A stretch of 15,345 nucleotides of DNA from an uncultured Atopobium sp. (lineage in GTDB: Bacteria; Actinomycetota; Coriobacteriia; Coriobacteriales; Atopobiaceae). Shown piece by piece: positions 1 to 8,236 of this stretch. Position numbers and translations under genes: made by a program. Location of the stretch: the NCBI GenBank assembly GCA_916720465.1, contig CAKARF010000016.1:1-15345 (forward strand), read 5' to 3'. The notes beneath the pieces were generated by a model. The model worked only from the letters and a program-made list of their open reading frames with translations, had not been told where the DNA came from and ran no database searches. The first letter of the stretch is position 1; each line of letters begins with the position of its first letter.

Positions 1-2
1 CG

Positions 3-416
3 CTGAGATATGGTGGTAAAACCGGCGTGATATGCGGCTTTATTGCTGGTCTTATCTATGATTTGACTTCTGCTAATCCTATTGGCCTTATGGCACTCCT
101 GCTTGTGGTCAGTTCTTATTTCATGGGCCAAGAGGTAAGAGACAGAATCTCTGGCAATTTTGGTACCTCTATGGGCTTTGTTGCCCTTCAAACTTTTGGT
201 GTCACCTTTATGTATCAACTCATTAATTCTTTGATTGGCTCTGGTGGCAACTTCTTTGAGGGGCTGCTGTTTAAGTCTTTCCCCACCATGCTGTTTACCA
301 TTTTGGCAGCGCTTCCTGTTTTCTATGTACTTTCTCATTCCCAAAGGTCTCATTCATCTTTGGGTGGAACTTCGCTCTACCGCGGATCTCACCGAGCTCC
401 ACAGCGCCTTAAATAA
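3..416 (+). CDS. mreD: Rod shape-determining protein MreD, C-terminal part (5' end outside window)
   Basis: MreD is a small integral membrane protein of the elongasome that works with MreB, MreC, PBP2 and RodA in lateral wall synthesis. The frame is open from base 3, so the true start lies upstream of the window. Visible residues begin with an LRYGGKTG-type stretch followed by GFIAGLIYDL, the conserved G-F-x-x-G-L-x-x-D-L pattern of MreD, and then several hydrophobic segments separated by short polar loops. The last 25 or so residues are polar and basic (ending in APQRLK) and look like a cytoplasmic tail. The stop lies 9 bases before the PBP2 start, and the PBP2 ribosome-binding site (AAGGGG, 415-420) overlaps the MreD stop, so the two are probably translationally linked. 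The family call rests on this motif, the hydrophobicity and the mrdA-rodA neighbours. Confidence 0.85.
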   Translation: MRYGGKTGVICGFIAGLIYDLTSANPIGLMALLLVVSSYFMGQEVRDRISGNFGTSMGFVALQTFGVTFMYQLINSLIGSGGNFFEGLLFKSFPTMLFTILAALPVFYVLSHSQRSHSSLGGTSLYRGSHRAPQRLK

Positions 417-425
417 GGGGTTAGT

Positions 426-2435
426 ATGAATTTCACCCTTGTTATCCTTGCTTGTTGCGCTGTTGCAGCAATTGGTTTGATTATTGTTTACCTCACCTTT
501 GGTAGAAAAGACTCGCCGTTTACCTTTGATATTGGCGGCGGCGCTCCCAAGGCGTCTGGTGGTTCTGACGGCTCTGCCGAGAAGACCCTCTCGTCCAGAC
601 TTATCGGATTTGCAATTGCTGTTGGCGGCATGTTTGCCGTGCTTATTGGCAGGCTTTGGACCATGCAGCTCTTATCGTCAGCTGACTACACCGAGCAAGC
701 AGAGAGAAACCGTACGCGCACCGTTACTACCGCAGCTCCTCGCGGTCGTATTTTGGACAGAAATGGCGTGGAGATTGTTACCAACAGGCCAAGTCCAACG
801 GTAGTAGCTCGAGCAGACGTTGCAGAAGACTACATTAAGCTGCAGATTCTTGCTAACCTCTTGGGTATGCCTATGTTGGCGGTGCGCAGAAAAATCATGG
901 ATACCTCTGATGGTGCTCAAGCGCTTCGCACGGTTTCTGTAGACGTTTCTAGGCGCGTAGTTGCCTATATTTACGCTCATGGCGCTTTGCTTGATGGCGT
1001 TTCAATTGAGGAGCGCACCCAGCGAGCCTATCCAAACGGTTCTCTTGCAGCTCATGTTGTTGGCTACACCGGAACTGTTACACAAGAGCAGCTTGAAAGC
1101 AGTAAAACTGCGGATGGCGGCTTTGTGTATGCCCACGGCGATATCGTGGGACAAACGGGTGTTGAGTATCAGTACGAGTCCGCTCTTCAGGGTGTTCGTG
1201 GTGAACAAACGGTATATGTTGACGCTGCTGGTAATGTTTTATCTCACTCAACGTCTATTGCTCCTCAGAGCGGCTCAGATGTTGTTTTGACCATTGATGC
1301 AAACATCCAAAAAGCAGCAGAAGCATCCCTTGTCAGTGTTATCAATACAGTTAGATCACAAGACTTCCAAGGTCGCAGTGCAAGTGTGGTGGCGCTTGAT
1401 TGCACCAACGGTGAAGTTATTGCTATGGCAAGCTATCCAACGTATTCACCTTCAATGTTTGTTGGAGGCATTTCCAGTTCTGACTGGGATACGCTTGCTT
1501 CTGAAGAAGCAAACTACCCGCTGATGAATCGTGCAATTGCTGGACAGTATCCATCTGGATCTACCATCAAAGCACTTACTACCTTTGCTGGACTCAAATA
1601 CGGCATTTGTGACGGAAATTCCAGCTGGTATTGCACGGGTTTCTGGACTGGTTTTGGCGAGCAGTACGGCATGCACTGCTGGCTTCTTTCTGGTCACGGC
1701 ACCGTTAATCTGATTACCGGTATTACCAACTCTTGCGATATTGTTTTTTATGAGATTGGTAAGGGCTTCTTCTATAACAACGATCATCCAGAGGGCATGC
1801 AAGAGACATTCCGTGCCTTTGGACTTGGTGCGCTTTCTGGTATTGACCTTCCAGAAGAGGCATCTGGCCGCGTTCCTGATGCAGAGTGGAAGTGGAATTA
1901 CTTTACTAGCTCACCTGATGATGCTCGTAAGTGGCAGGGTGGCGACAACTGTAACCTTGCAATTGGACAGGGCGATCTTTTGGTAACCTGCCTTCAGATG
2001 GCAAATGCGTATTGTGGCATTGCAAATCGAGGTCCAATTTATAAACCACATGTTTTGAAGAGTATTAACGCCAGAAATGGCAATGGCTCTGTTATTGAGT
2101 ATAAAAACGAGGTCATTCTGACGCCAGAAGAAAAAGACGAGCACCGAGACATTGTTGCTCGCGGCCTGTATGGCGTTGTCTACGAGGAGTCAGCTACTCA
2201 GACTATCCACTGGACTAATCTGGATGTTACTGTTTGTGGTAAGACGGGTACTGCTGAGCAGCAGTCTATTGGCGAGCCCGTTGGTTGGTTTGTTGGCTAT
2301 GCACCTGCAGATAAGCCTCAGTATGTTATTGCTGCAAACCTTGATTGTGCACCTGCTGGTGCTAGCTCTGGTATGTATATTGTTCGAGACGTCTTTGGCG
2401 CAATTTATAATCAGCCAGACAATGTTGGTAGGTAA
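426..2435 (+). CDS. mrdA: Penicillin-binding protein 2 (class B transpeptidase of the elongasome)
   Basis: A class B penicillin-binding protein that cross-links peptidoglycan stem peptides during cell elongation, as partner of RodA. The 669 residues show the PBP dimerisation-domain signature APRGRILDRNG (104-114) and a C-terminal transpeptidase domain. The active-site motifs are S379-T-I-K382 (catalytic serine and lysine), S436-C-D438 (the SxN-type motif, here with Asp) and K606-T-G (KTGTAE). The N-terminus has two hydrophobic segments, about 4-25 and 58-78, separated by a Gly/Ser-rich polar linker; most PBP2 proteins have only one membrane anchor. The ATG at 426 has AAGGGG 5 bases upstream. 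The gene is tightly packed between mreD and rodA, and the rodA Shine-Dalgarno sequence overlaps its stop codon. Assignment as PBP2 rather than FtsI is based on the mreD/rodA context. Confidence 0.93.
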   Translation: MNFTLVILACCAVAAIGLIIVYLTFGRKDSPFTFDIGGGAPKASGGSDGSAEKTLSSRLIGFAIAVGGMFAVLIGRLWTMQLLSSADYTEQAERNRTRTVTTAAPRGRILDRNGVEIVTNRPSPTVVARADVAEDYIKLQILANLLGMPMLAVRRKIMDTSDGAQALRTVSVDVSRRVVAYIYAHGALLDGVSIEERTQRAYPNGSLAAHVVGYTGTVTQEQLESSKTADGGFVYAHGDIVGQTGVEYQYESALQGVRGEQTVYVDAAGNVLSHSTSIAPQSGSDVVLTIDANIQKAAEASLVSVINTVRSQDFQGRSASVVALDCTNGEVIAMASYPTYSPSMFVGGISSSDWDTLASEEANYPLMNRAIAGQYPSGSTIKALTTFAGLKYGICDGNSSWYCTGFWTGFGEQYGMHCWLLSGHGTVNLITGITNSCDIVFYEIGKGFFYNNDHPEGMQETFRAFGLGALSGIDLPEEASGRVPDAEWKWNYFTSSPDDARKWQGGDNCNLAIGQGDLLVTCLQMANAYCGIANRGPIYKPHVLKSINARNGNGSVIEYKNEVILTPEEKDEHRDIVARGLYGVVYEESATQTIHWTNLDVTVCGKTGTAEQQSIGEPVGWFVGYAPADKPQYVIAANLDCAPAGASSGMYIVRDVFGAIYNQPDNVGR

Positions 2436-2450
2436 GGAGGCGAGAAACCC

Positions 2451-3677
2451 ATGGCACTTGATTCATCTGCAGTTACAAAACAGAGAATGAACTCACCTTT
2501 TAGGAGACGTGGAGGTATTCCTTCAGGCGGTCTTGCCAAGAAAGAGAAGCTTACTGGTAAGAATATCTTGAGTAATCTCTATCTAGCACAGCTTGTTCCC
2601 GCGGCACTTCTCGTCCTCATCGGTATTGTGGTTATCTGGACCGCATCGATGAACATTGCCGAAGCTAGTTTTCCTAGGCACCTTCTGGGTATTGGTTTGG
2701 GCCTTGTTTTTGCCACACTTATGTGGCGCTATGACTACAGAGCACTTTCAAATATGACAAATGTACTGCTTGTCGGCGTAGTTGTGTTGATGATTTTGCC
2801 TAAGATTCCAGGCTTTGGCGTTTCGGTTAAGGGTATGACTGGTTGGGTTAATATCCCACTTGTTGGCTTTAGATTTCAGCCGTCTGAGCTGGGAAAGATT
2901 GTCACAATCTTCCTTATGGCTTCGGTGTGTGCTCAGTATAACGGTAAGGTAGAAACGCTCAGAGACTATGTAAAGCTTTGTGGAACATTGATGGTTCCAT
3001 TCGGCTCCATTATGCTTTTGCCTGACCTGGGAACTGGCCTGATTATTTTGGTTATCGGAGCCACCATCATCATTTGCTCTGGTGCAAAACGTTCTTGGAT
3101 TCTTGTGACCGTTCTTTTGCTCATTGCTGTTGTTGCTCTTGTTGTTGTGACTTCTATGATTCCTGGTATTCCTCACATTCTTAAGGAGTACCAGATGAAG
3201 CGTCTTACCGTCTTCTTGGATCCTTCCGTTGATCCGTCGGGAGACGGCTATAACCTCCAACAGGCAAAGATTGCCGTAGGTTCTGGTGGCTTTATTGGAA
3301 AAGGACCAGGTAACGCTACGCAGGCAAGTGGACGATTCTTACCAGAGGCACACACAGACTTTGTTTTTGCACTCTTCTCGGAAGAGTTTGGCTTCCTTGG
3401 TGCATTCGTTATGCTTTCACTTTTTGCATGGATGATTTTTGCAACCATTCTGTTTGCCATGAAGACCGAGAATACCTTCTCTAAGCTGGTACTTGTTGGT
3501 TGTGCAGCCATGTGGTCGTTCCAGGTTTTACAGAATGTTGGCATGTGTATTGGTATCATGCCTATTACCGGTATTCCATTGCCTTTTATCAGCTTTGGAT
3601 CAACATCGATGATTGCCCAGCTCGTTTCTGTAGGAATCGTCCAGTCTGTTTACAGACATAGAACAAAGGCGGCATAA
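2451..3677 (+). CDS. rodA: Peptidoglycan glycosyltransferase RodA (SEDS family)
   Basis: A polytopic SEDS-family protein that polymerises lipid II into glycan strands together with PBP2. The 408 residues hold about ten hydrophobic segments. Family motifs are FQPSELGK (142-149), a long extracellular loop ending in LPEAHTDF (297-304), where Asp303 lies at the family's essential acidic position, and the C-terminal TGIPLPFISFGSTS (373-386). An N-terminal basic, polar stretch of about 40 residues precedes the first membrane helix. The ATG at 2451 is preceded by a perfect AAGGAGG (2434-2440) with 10-base spacing; this SD overlaps the mrdA stop codon, which favours coupled translation. FtsW is the main alternative, but direct adjacency to mreD and mrdA supports RodA. 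Confidence 0.93.
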   Translation: MALDSSAVTKQRMNSPFRRRGGIPSGGLAKKEKLTGKNILSNLYLAQLVPAALLVLIGIVVIWTASMNIAEASFPRHLLGIGLGLVFATLMWRYDYRALSNMTNVLLVGVVVLMILPKIPGFGVSVKGMTGWVNIPLVGFRFQPSELGKIVTIFLMASVCAQYNGKVETLRDYVKLCGTLMVPFGSIMLLPDLGTGLIILVIGATIIICSGAKRSWILVTVLLLIAVVALVVVTSMIPGIPHILKEYQMKRLTVFLDPSVDPSGDGYNLQQAKIAVGSGGFIGKGPGNATQASGRFLPEAHTDFVFALFSEEFGFLGAFVMLSLFAWMIFATILFAMKTENTFSKLVLVGCAAMWSFQVLQNVGMCIGIMPITGIPLPFISFGSTSMIAQLVSVGIVQSVYRHRTKAA

Positions 3678-3680
3678 GCC

Positions 3681-4673
3681 ATGGCAAAAAGAAACAGCTT
3701 GGGCAAACTTGCCACCTCTGTATTACAAGAATTCCGCGGGTCGCTTTCATCTCTAGAGCCAACTTATACGCATATCTACGTTGATTCCCTTGCTTCTGAA
3801 GAGGTAATCCTGGCTGTACATTCGTATTTTATGCCAGAGAGAACAGATGCAACGGTGCGCGTCTCTAAGCTTGCCGACGGTGTTTCGTTTGTTTCTGGAG
3901 GCATTGGTCGCACGGGAAAGAATGCTGCTATTCCTGATATTGCGGTGATTATTCCTACGCCAACATCACAGTACGAGGACGCCCTTACCATGTTGGTAAG
4001 TCATTCAATTCCTTGTGCGGTGGTTGTAGAGTCTGCAGTTGAAGCACAACAAATTGCTGATACGCTCTACAACACGGGGCTTATTAGCATTGTTGCGGGT
4101 ACCACTGAAGAAGTGCTCTTTGATCGACTCTCTTCATGGATTGCAACTGCAACAGAAAAATCAGTCTCTTTTGCGGCAGCGTATCCTCTTTGTAGAACTC
4201 AAGTGGTCAAACAGATAACTGCTGCTTGCGCTAAAGAAAATGCAGCTATTGGAGCTGTGGCGTTTGTTCCTGGCTCTGATATGCCGTTGATGACAGCGCG
4301 CCAGATTAGGCTGGCACTTGATATTACCGCCGCCTATAACATCAATATGAGTGTTGAAACCATCGCCGAACTTCTCGGCGTTGTGGGCGCGGGCTTTGGA
4401 TACCGTACGGTTGCACGCACGGTCGCAGGCACAGTTCCAGGGTTTGGCTGGGCGCTTAAGGCTGGCATGGGATACGCAGGTACTCACACTACTGCTCGCG
4501 TCATTCACGCGTATGCTCGCAAAATTGCCGAGAAACGCGACGAGGTAGCAGCTGATTCTTCTACCAAAACCGGCGCTTCGAGTACTTCTACAGGCGCAAG
4601 CGCAACAGCAGATACAAATTCACAATCAAATACCGTAGAGATAGCAACCACACAGTCCCTCGCCAAAAGATAG
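3681..4673 (+). CDS. DUF697-like protein of unknown function
   Basis: The function is not known. The 330-residue protein has a C-terminal half (about 165-285) that fits the DUF697 pattern: PLMTARQIRLALDITAAY (202-219), a helical EL-L-G-V-G-G-R-R stretch and a Gly/Ala-rich segment (254-270) that may be membrane-associated. The N-terminal half (about 85-160) alternates hydrophobic strands and helices (PDIAVIIP, IPCAVVVE, LISIVAGT) and resembles a Rossmann or P-loop-like fold, but I see no Walker A motif. The tail (290-330) is Ser/Thr/Ala-rich and likely disordered. The gene starts 3 bases after the rodA stop, with an AAAGGCGG-type ribosome-binding site (3664-3671) inside the end of rodA, so it is part of the same transcript. 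DUF697 domains are often found fused or next to GTPase domains; the link to wall synthesis here is only by position. Confidence 0.7.
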   Translation: MAKRNSLGKLATSVLQEFRGSLSSLEPTYTHIYVDSLASEEVILAVHSYFMPERTDATVRVSKLADGVSFVSGGIGRTGKNAAIPDIAVIIPTPTSQYEDALTMLVSHSIPCAVVVESAVEAQQIADTLYNTGLISIVAGTTEEVLFDRLSSWIATATEKSVSFAAAYPLCRTQVVKQITAACAKENAAIGAVAFVPGSDMPLMTARQIRLALDITAAYNINMSVETIAELLGVVGAGFGYRTVARTVAGTVPGFGWALKAGMGYAGTHTTARVIHAYARKIAEKRDEVAADSSTKTGASSTSTGASATADTNSQSNTVEIATTQSLAKR

Positions 4674-4686
4674 AAAGTAGACTATC

Positions 4687-6552
4687 GTGCGTGTTAAACG
4701 AGAAAATCTCTTCCATCTCATTGAGCCCATGCTTCCGCATGTCGAGAAACCCTCAAGATACTTAAATCACGAGTGGGGAGCAGTAGAGGAGCAAGAGGGC
4801 CCTTTTCACGTTTGTATGGTCTACGCCGACGTGTACGAGGTGGGTCAGCCTAATTTGGGCATTGCCATTCTCTATAACGCTTTGAATAAGGCACCTCATA
4901 TTTCTTGTGAGCGCGCCTATCTGCCTTGGGTTGATATGGCAGCTTTGATGCGTAAACGTAATGTGCCTCTGCTTTCTTTGGAAGGTGCTGCACCTCTGGC
5001 TTCTTTTGATGTGGTTGGTTTTACGCTTGCACATGAAATGATTGCAACCAATATTATAGAAACGCTTGATTTAGCGGGCATCCCAATGCTCGCTGAAGAA
5101 CGTGATGAAGAGGACCCACTTATTTTTGGTGGCGGTCCTTCTGTTTGGAACTCAGAGCCAGTGGCTCCGCTCTTTGATGCAATTCTTTTAGGTGATGGCG
5201 AAGAAGCGCTGGTAGAGATGTGCGAGTGCGTGAGAACTTCCAAGCTTGACGGAGTTTCTCGCCAAGAAATTTTGCGTAGACTGTCACAGATTCAAGGTGT
5301 CTACGTGCCGTCGCTTTATCAGATTGTGCACGACAATACCTCAACACGCTGGGGATATGCGGTTCCTAAAGAGGGAAGTAGCGCTCCAAGCGTGGTTTAT
5401 AAACGTTGCCTGCCAGATCTTTCAGTAACAGACCCTGTTGCGCAGCGCATTGTTCCGTATACCGAGATTGTTCAGGACAGGCTGGCTCTAGAGATTCAGC
5501 GTGGCTGTGCTCGCGGCTGTAGGTTCTGTCAGGCTGGTATGACGTATCGTCCTGTTCGCGAGCGTCCAGCTCAGCAGATTGTGAAAGCAGGCGAGGAAGG
5601 CCTTTTGAAGAGCGGCTACGATGAGGTTTCGCTCACGTCGCTCTCTACAACGGATCACTCTCAGTGCGGCTACATTTTGCGCCGTATGAACTCTGATTTG
5701 CGTAAGCGCGGCGTGCGAATCTCCATTCCTTCCCAGCGTATGGACGCGTTTGGCGCGGAGATGGCAGACGCCGTTTCTACTTCAAGGCGTGGCGGACTGA
5801 CGTTTGCTCCAGAAGCAGGTTCTCAGCGCATGCGTGACGTCATCAACAAAAATGTCACTGAGGATGATCTTGAATCGGCAGCTAGAAATGCGTTTGAAAA
5901 CGGCTGGCGCCGCATGAAGCTCTACTTTATGATGGGCCTTCCAACAGAAACCGATGAAGACATTCAAGCCATTCCCGCAGTTGCAAAACGTATTTTAGAT
6001 ATCGGTCGAGAAATTGGCGGCAAGGGCGTTACGGTTTCTGCTTCTGTTGCCGTATTTGTGCCCAAGTCCTACACGCCATTCCAGTGGGTTGGCCAGATTT
6101 CTCGTGAGGAAGCCCAGCGTAGACAGCAGTTGCTCTTGTCGTCAAATCACGATAGGGGACTCAAGATTGCCTACCACGATTCTGGAACGTCCTTGGTAGA
6201 AGGTGCGCTTTCAAAGATGGGCCGCGACGGTTTTGATTTGATTTACCGGGCTTGGAAAAACGGTTGTAAGTTTGATGCATGGACCAGCGAGTTTAATCTT
6301 GATGCTTGGAATGCGGCAGCAGAAAGTCTGGGTTTCTCGCTGTCTGATATTGCAACAGAAACCTTTGATATTCAGGCAAAACTTCCTTGGGACCATACGT
6401 CTCCTGGCGTCTCCAAGGGCTATTTGCAGCGAGAATATCGTCGAGCACTGGATGAAGTTACTACACCTGACTGTACGTTTACCTCTTGTACGGGATGTGC
6501 AGTCTGCCAGACCTTGAAGGTCGATAACGTGTTGATGGGGGTGCGCTCATGA
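4687..6552 (+). CDS. B12-binding-type radical SAM protein (TIGR03960 family)
   Basis: A radical S-adenosylmethionine enzyme of unknown reaction. The central domain carries the cluster-binding motif C274-x3-C278-x2-C281 within QRGCARGCRFCQAG, followed by family elements such as FAPEAGSQRMR (373-383) and the KLYFMMGLPTETDED stretch (411-425). The N-terminal 200 or so residues, including GGGPSVWNSEPVAP (148-161) and LGDGEEA (168-174), look like the B12-binding-type domain of this family. Near the C-terminus, C596, C601, C604 and C607 form a C-x4-C-x2-C-x2-C array that could hold a second metal centre. The start is taken as GTG at 4687, 13 bases after the upstream stop; the ribosome-binding site is weak (AGAAAG, 4673-4678). 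It overlaps the next gene by 4 bases (ATGA), the usual pairing with DUF2344. Confidence 0.88.
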   Translation: MRVKRENLFHLIEPMLPHVEKPSRYLNHEWGAVEEQEGPFHVCMVYADVYEVGQPNLGIAILYNALNKAPHISCERAYLPWVDMAALMRKRNVPLLSLEGAAPLASFDVVGFTLAHEMIATNIIETLDLAGIPMLAEERDEEDPLIFGGGPSVWNSEPVAPLFDAILLGDGEEALVEMCECVRTSKLDGVSRQEILRRLSQIQGVYVPSLYQIVHDNTSTRWGYAVPKEGSSAPSVVYKRCLPDLSVTDPVAQRIVPYTEIVQDRLALEIQRGCARGCRFCQAGMTYRPVRERPAQQIVKAGEEGLLKSGYDEVSLTSLSTTDHSQCGYILRRMNSDLRKRGVRISIPSQRMDAFGAEMADAVSTSRRGGLTFAPEAGSQRMRDVINKNVTEDDLESAARNAFENGWRRMKLYFMMGLPTETDEDIQAIPAVAKRILDIGREIGGKGVTVSASVAVFVPKSYTPFQWVGQISREEAQRRQQLLLSSNHDRGLKIAYHDSGTSLVEGALSKMGRDGFDLIYRAWKNGCKFDAWTSEFNLDAWNAAAESLGFSLSDIATETFDIQAKLPWDHTSPGVSKGYLQREYRRALDEVTTPDCTFTSCTGCAVCQTLKVDNVLMGVRS

Positions 6553-7370
6553 CGGATAAGCAGGTAGAGAGCGTAGCTCCTGAGGTGGTTGAACCGGCGA
6601 AGAAAGACTGGCGCGCTGGTAGACCACAGATTCAGCCAGAGATTATGACGGAGCGTGGAGCAGAGATTTTTAGGCTTCGCGTGGCTTACAAGAAAGATGA
6701 CCGCCTTGCGTTTTTAGGACACCTTGAGCTTATTGGTACCATTGAGCGCTGTGTTCGTAGAGCTCAGCTGCCATTTAGGGTAGGTAATGGCTTTGCAAAG
6801 CGCATGGGCGTTCAGTTCTCTCAGGCGCTTCCTGTTGGCGCTTCGTCTGAGGCGGAGTACTTTGACTTGAAGCTCACAGAATACGTGGACCCGAATGAAG
6901 CGTTAGAGAGGCTGTTGTCGGCTACGCCTCCCGCGCTTGCTCCGTTTGCTGCCAGCTACGTTGATCGGTCGCTACCAGCGCTTGAAGCATGGTTGAATGC
7001 CGCTCACTGGAGATGTGACATTTTGGGAGAAGGTCTTAGGTCAGACGCATTGCGTTGGGGGTTTGAGGATCTTCTCGCCAAAAAAGAGTTGACATACATG
7101 CGCGGAGATAAGCAAAAAGAGGTCAATTTAGAGACAACGTTTGCGGGCTACAGTATTTCTGAGAGCTCATCTGAAACGTGCATTTCATTTGAGCTTGATA
7201 CACTCCAAGATCCAAGAGCAGCGCTTAGACCTGCAGTTTTGATTTATGAGGCTCAAAGAATTGCAGCTCAAGCTGGAGTGGATGGCCTACAAGGCATTGA
7301 CTCGTTGAAGGTGTGCCGAGTCTCACAGGCACACGTTTCAGAAAATGGACTCCTTGTGAAGCCTCTATAA
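6549..7370 (+). CDS. DUF2344 radical SAM-associated protein (TIGR03936 type)
   Basis: Partner protein of the preceding radical SAM enzyme; the biochemical role is unknown. The recognisable domain begins around residue 41 with FRLRVAYKKDDRLAFLGHLELI and continues with RRAQLPFRVGNGFAKRMGVQFSQALPVG (70-97), the conserved core of DUF2344. A roughly 35-residue acidic and polar N-terminal extension precedes it. The total of 273 residues is somewhat longer than the core family. Its ATG overlaps the upstream stop (ATGA), implying translational coupling and possibly a stable complex. In many bacteria this pair stands before rng and rplU; here no RNase G/E gene is present and rplU follows after a 195-base gap. 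Confidence 0.85.
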   Translation: MTDKQVESVAPEVVEPAKKDWRAGRPQIQPEIMTERGAEIFRLRVAYKKDDRLAFLGHLELIGTIERCVRRAQLPFRVGNGFAKRMGVQFSQALPVGASSEAEYFDLKLTEYVDPNEALERLLSATPPALAPFAASYVDRSLPALEAWLNAAHWRCDILGEGLRSDALRWGFEDLLAKKELTYMRGDKQKEVNLETTFAGYSISESSSETCISFELDTLQDPRAALRPAVLIYEAQRIAAQAGVDGLQGIDSLKVCRVSQAHVSENGLLVKPL

Positions 7371-7384
7371 CATGTAGTTTTGTC

Positions 7385-7413
7385 TTGGAATTTTCTGAAA
7401 TATGCAGTAGACT
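7385..7413 (+). promoter_or_regulatory. Possible promoter for rplU-rpmA
   Basis: TTGGAA (7385-7390) and TAGACT (7408-7413) are separated by 17 bases; each matches four of six consensus positions for a housekeeping sigma factor. It lies just downstream of the DUF2344 stop and would start an RNA with a leader of about 145 bases ahead of rplU. Moderate to weak on sequence alone. Confidence 0.4.
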
Positions 7414-7430
7414 ATTTCGAGTTGTGTTTC

Positions 7431-7540
7431 TCGCCGAGGGACATGGGACACCGACAGTTTCCCGCGGATGCCACAGGTCACGGCGGCGAAGATCTTTGCT
7501 CGGATCTTCAGAAATGCAAAGATAGTATTAATCGTTGCAA
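7431..7540 (+). promoter_or_regulatory. Structured 5' leader of rplU, possible ribosomal-protein autoregulatory RNA
   Basis: The 195-base gap before rplU holds several helices. A hairpin at 7488-7509 pairs GAAGATC with GATCTTC (7 pairs plus one G-U, 6-base loop). A second hairpin at 7515-7539 pairs TGCAA with TTGCA, then an A-G mismatch, then GAT with ATC. Upstream, CGCCG (7432-7436) can pair with CGGCG (7481-7485 or 7484-7488), enclosing both GGGA (7445-7448) and TCCC (7460-7463). No U-tract follows the hairpins, so this does not look like a simple terminator. Leader RNAs bound by L21 or related proteins are known in other bacteria; whether this one belongs to such a class is not shown by sequence alone. 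Confidence 0.35.
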
Positions 7541-7565
7541 GAATCAGCAATGAAGGGTTACACAC

Positions 7566-7916
7566 ATGTACGCAATCGTAGCAACTGGTGGCAAGCAGTA
7601 TAAGGTTGCCAAGGGCGACGTAATCAGCGTCGAGAAGCTTGATGCGCAGCCTGGCGATAAGGTAAAGCTTGATGTTCTTATGCTTAACGACGGCAAGAAG
7701 GTTGTTGCTGACGCTGCCACTCTTTCCTCTAAGAAGGTTACCTGTGAGGTTCTTGAGCAGTACAAGGACAAGAAGGTCCTCGTCTTCAAGTTCCACAAGC
7801 GTAAGCGCTATCACCGCGCCAATGGTCACCGTCAGAACCTTACTAAGCTGAAGGTTACCGCGCTCCCTACCGCTCGTAAGGCTGCTGCTAAGGCATCCGA
7901 CGAGTCTGCAGAGTAA
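7566..7916 (+). CDS. rplU: 50S ribosomal protein L21 (bL21)
   Basis: A structural protein of the large ribosomal subunit that binds 23S rRNA. The N-terminus MYAIVATGGKQYKV is the conserved bL21 start. It is followed by the KRKRYHRANGHRQNLT region (about residues 78-93), where bL21 proteins carry the basic RNA-binding KR-x-x-G-HRQ motif. The length, 116 residues, is slightly above the usual 102-105 because of an Ala/Lys-rich acidic-ended tail. The ATG at 7566 is preceded by GAAGGG (7552-7557) at 8-base spacing. It is followed by rpmA after 38 bases, the standard order. Confidence 0.97.
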   Translation: MYAIVATGGKQYKVAKGDVISVEKLDAQPGDKVKLDVLMLNDGKKVVADAATLSSKKVTCEVLEQYKDKKVLVFKFHKRKRYHRANGHRQNLTKLKVTALPTARKAAAKASDESAE

Positions 7917-7954
7917 TTGGTCACTTCTGATATTGAGATAGGCAGGTAGCATTT

Positions 7955-8209
7955 ATGGCACACAAGAAAGGTCTCGGCTCTTCCCGCAATGGTCGCGACT
8001 CACAAGCACAGCGCCTTGGCGTTAAAATTTACGGTGGTCAGGCAATCAAGGCTGGCCAAATTATCATCCGTCAGCGTGGTACTCACATCACTCCTGGCGT
8101 AAACGTTGGTCGCGGCAAGGATGACACTCTCTTTGCACTTTGCGATGGCGTTGTTGAGTTCAAGAAGGGTGCTAAGCACGTCGTTAACGTCGTTGCTGCT
8201 GAGGCATAA
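7955..8209 (+). CDS. rpmA: 50S ribosomal protein L27 (bL27)
   Basis: A large-subunit protein whose N-terminal tail reaches toward the peptidyl transferase centre. The sequence starts MAHKKGLGSSRNGRDSQAQR, the classical bL27 N-terminus, followed by LGVKIYGGQAIKAGQIIIRQRGT; the total of 84 residues is typical. There is no cleavable N-terminal extension of the kind seen in Firmicutes, so no processing protease is expected. The ribosome-binding site is AGGCAGG (7940-7946). Its 3' end is followed within 30 bases by a strong intrinsic terminator, which separates it from the downstream transporter genes. Confidence 0.97.
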   Translation: MAHKKGLGSSRNGRDSQAQRLGVKIYGGQAIKAGQIIIRQRGTHITPGVNVGRGKDDTLFALCDGVVEFKKGAKHVVNVVAAEA

Positions 8210-8236
8210 GTTTTCTTGAACATTCGCAGTTCATTC

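Noticed and set aside
235..429. Possible frameshift near the end of mreD, because another frame stays open to 429
   Set aside because: The MreD frame itself runs to a stop properly spaced before mrdA, and the alternative frame shows no MreD-like hydrophobic pattern; no evidence for a frameshift.
4676..7415. The string GTAGACTAT occurs both at 4678-4686, just before the radical SAM gene, and at 7407-7415, in the rplU promoter region
   Set aside because: A nine-base match twice in 15 kb is weak evidence, and the first copy lacks a suitable -35 element; treated as coincidence.
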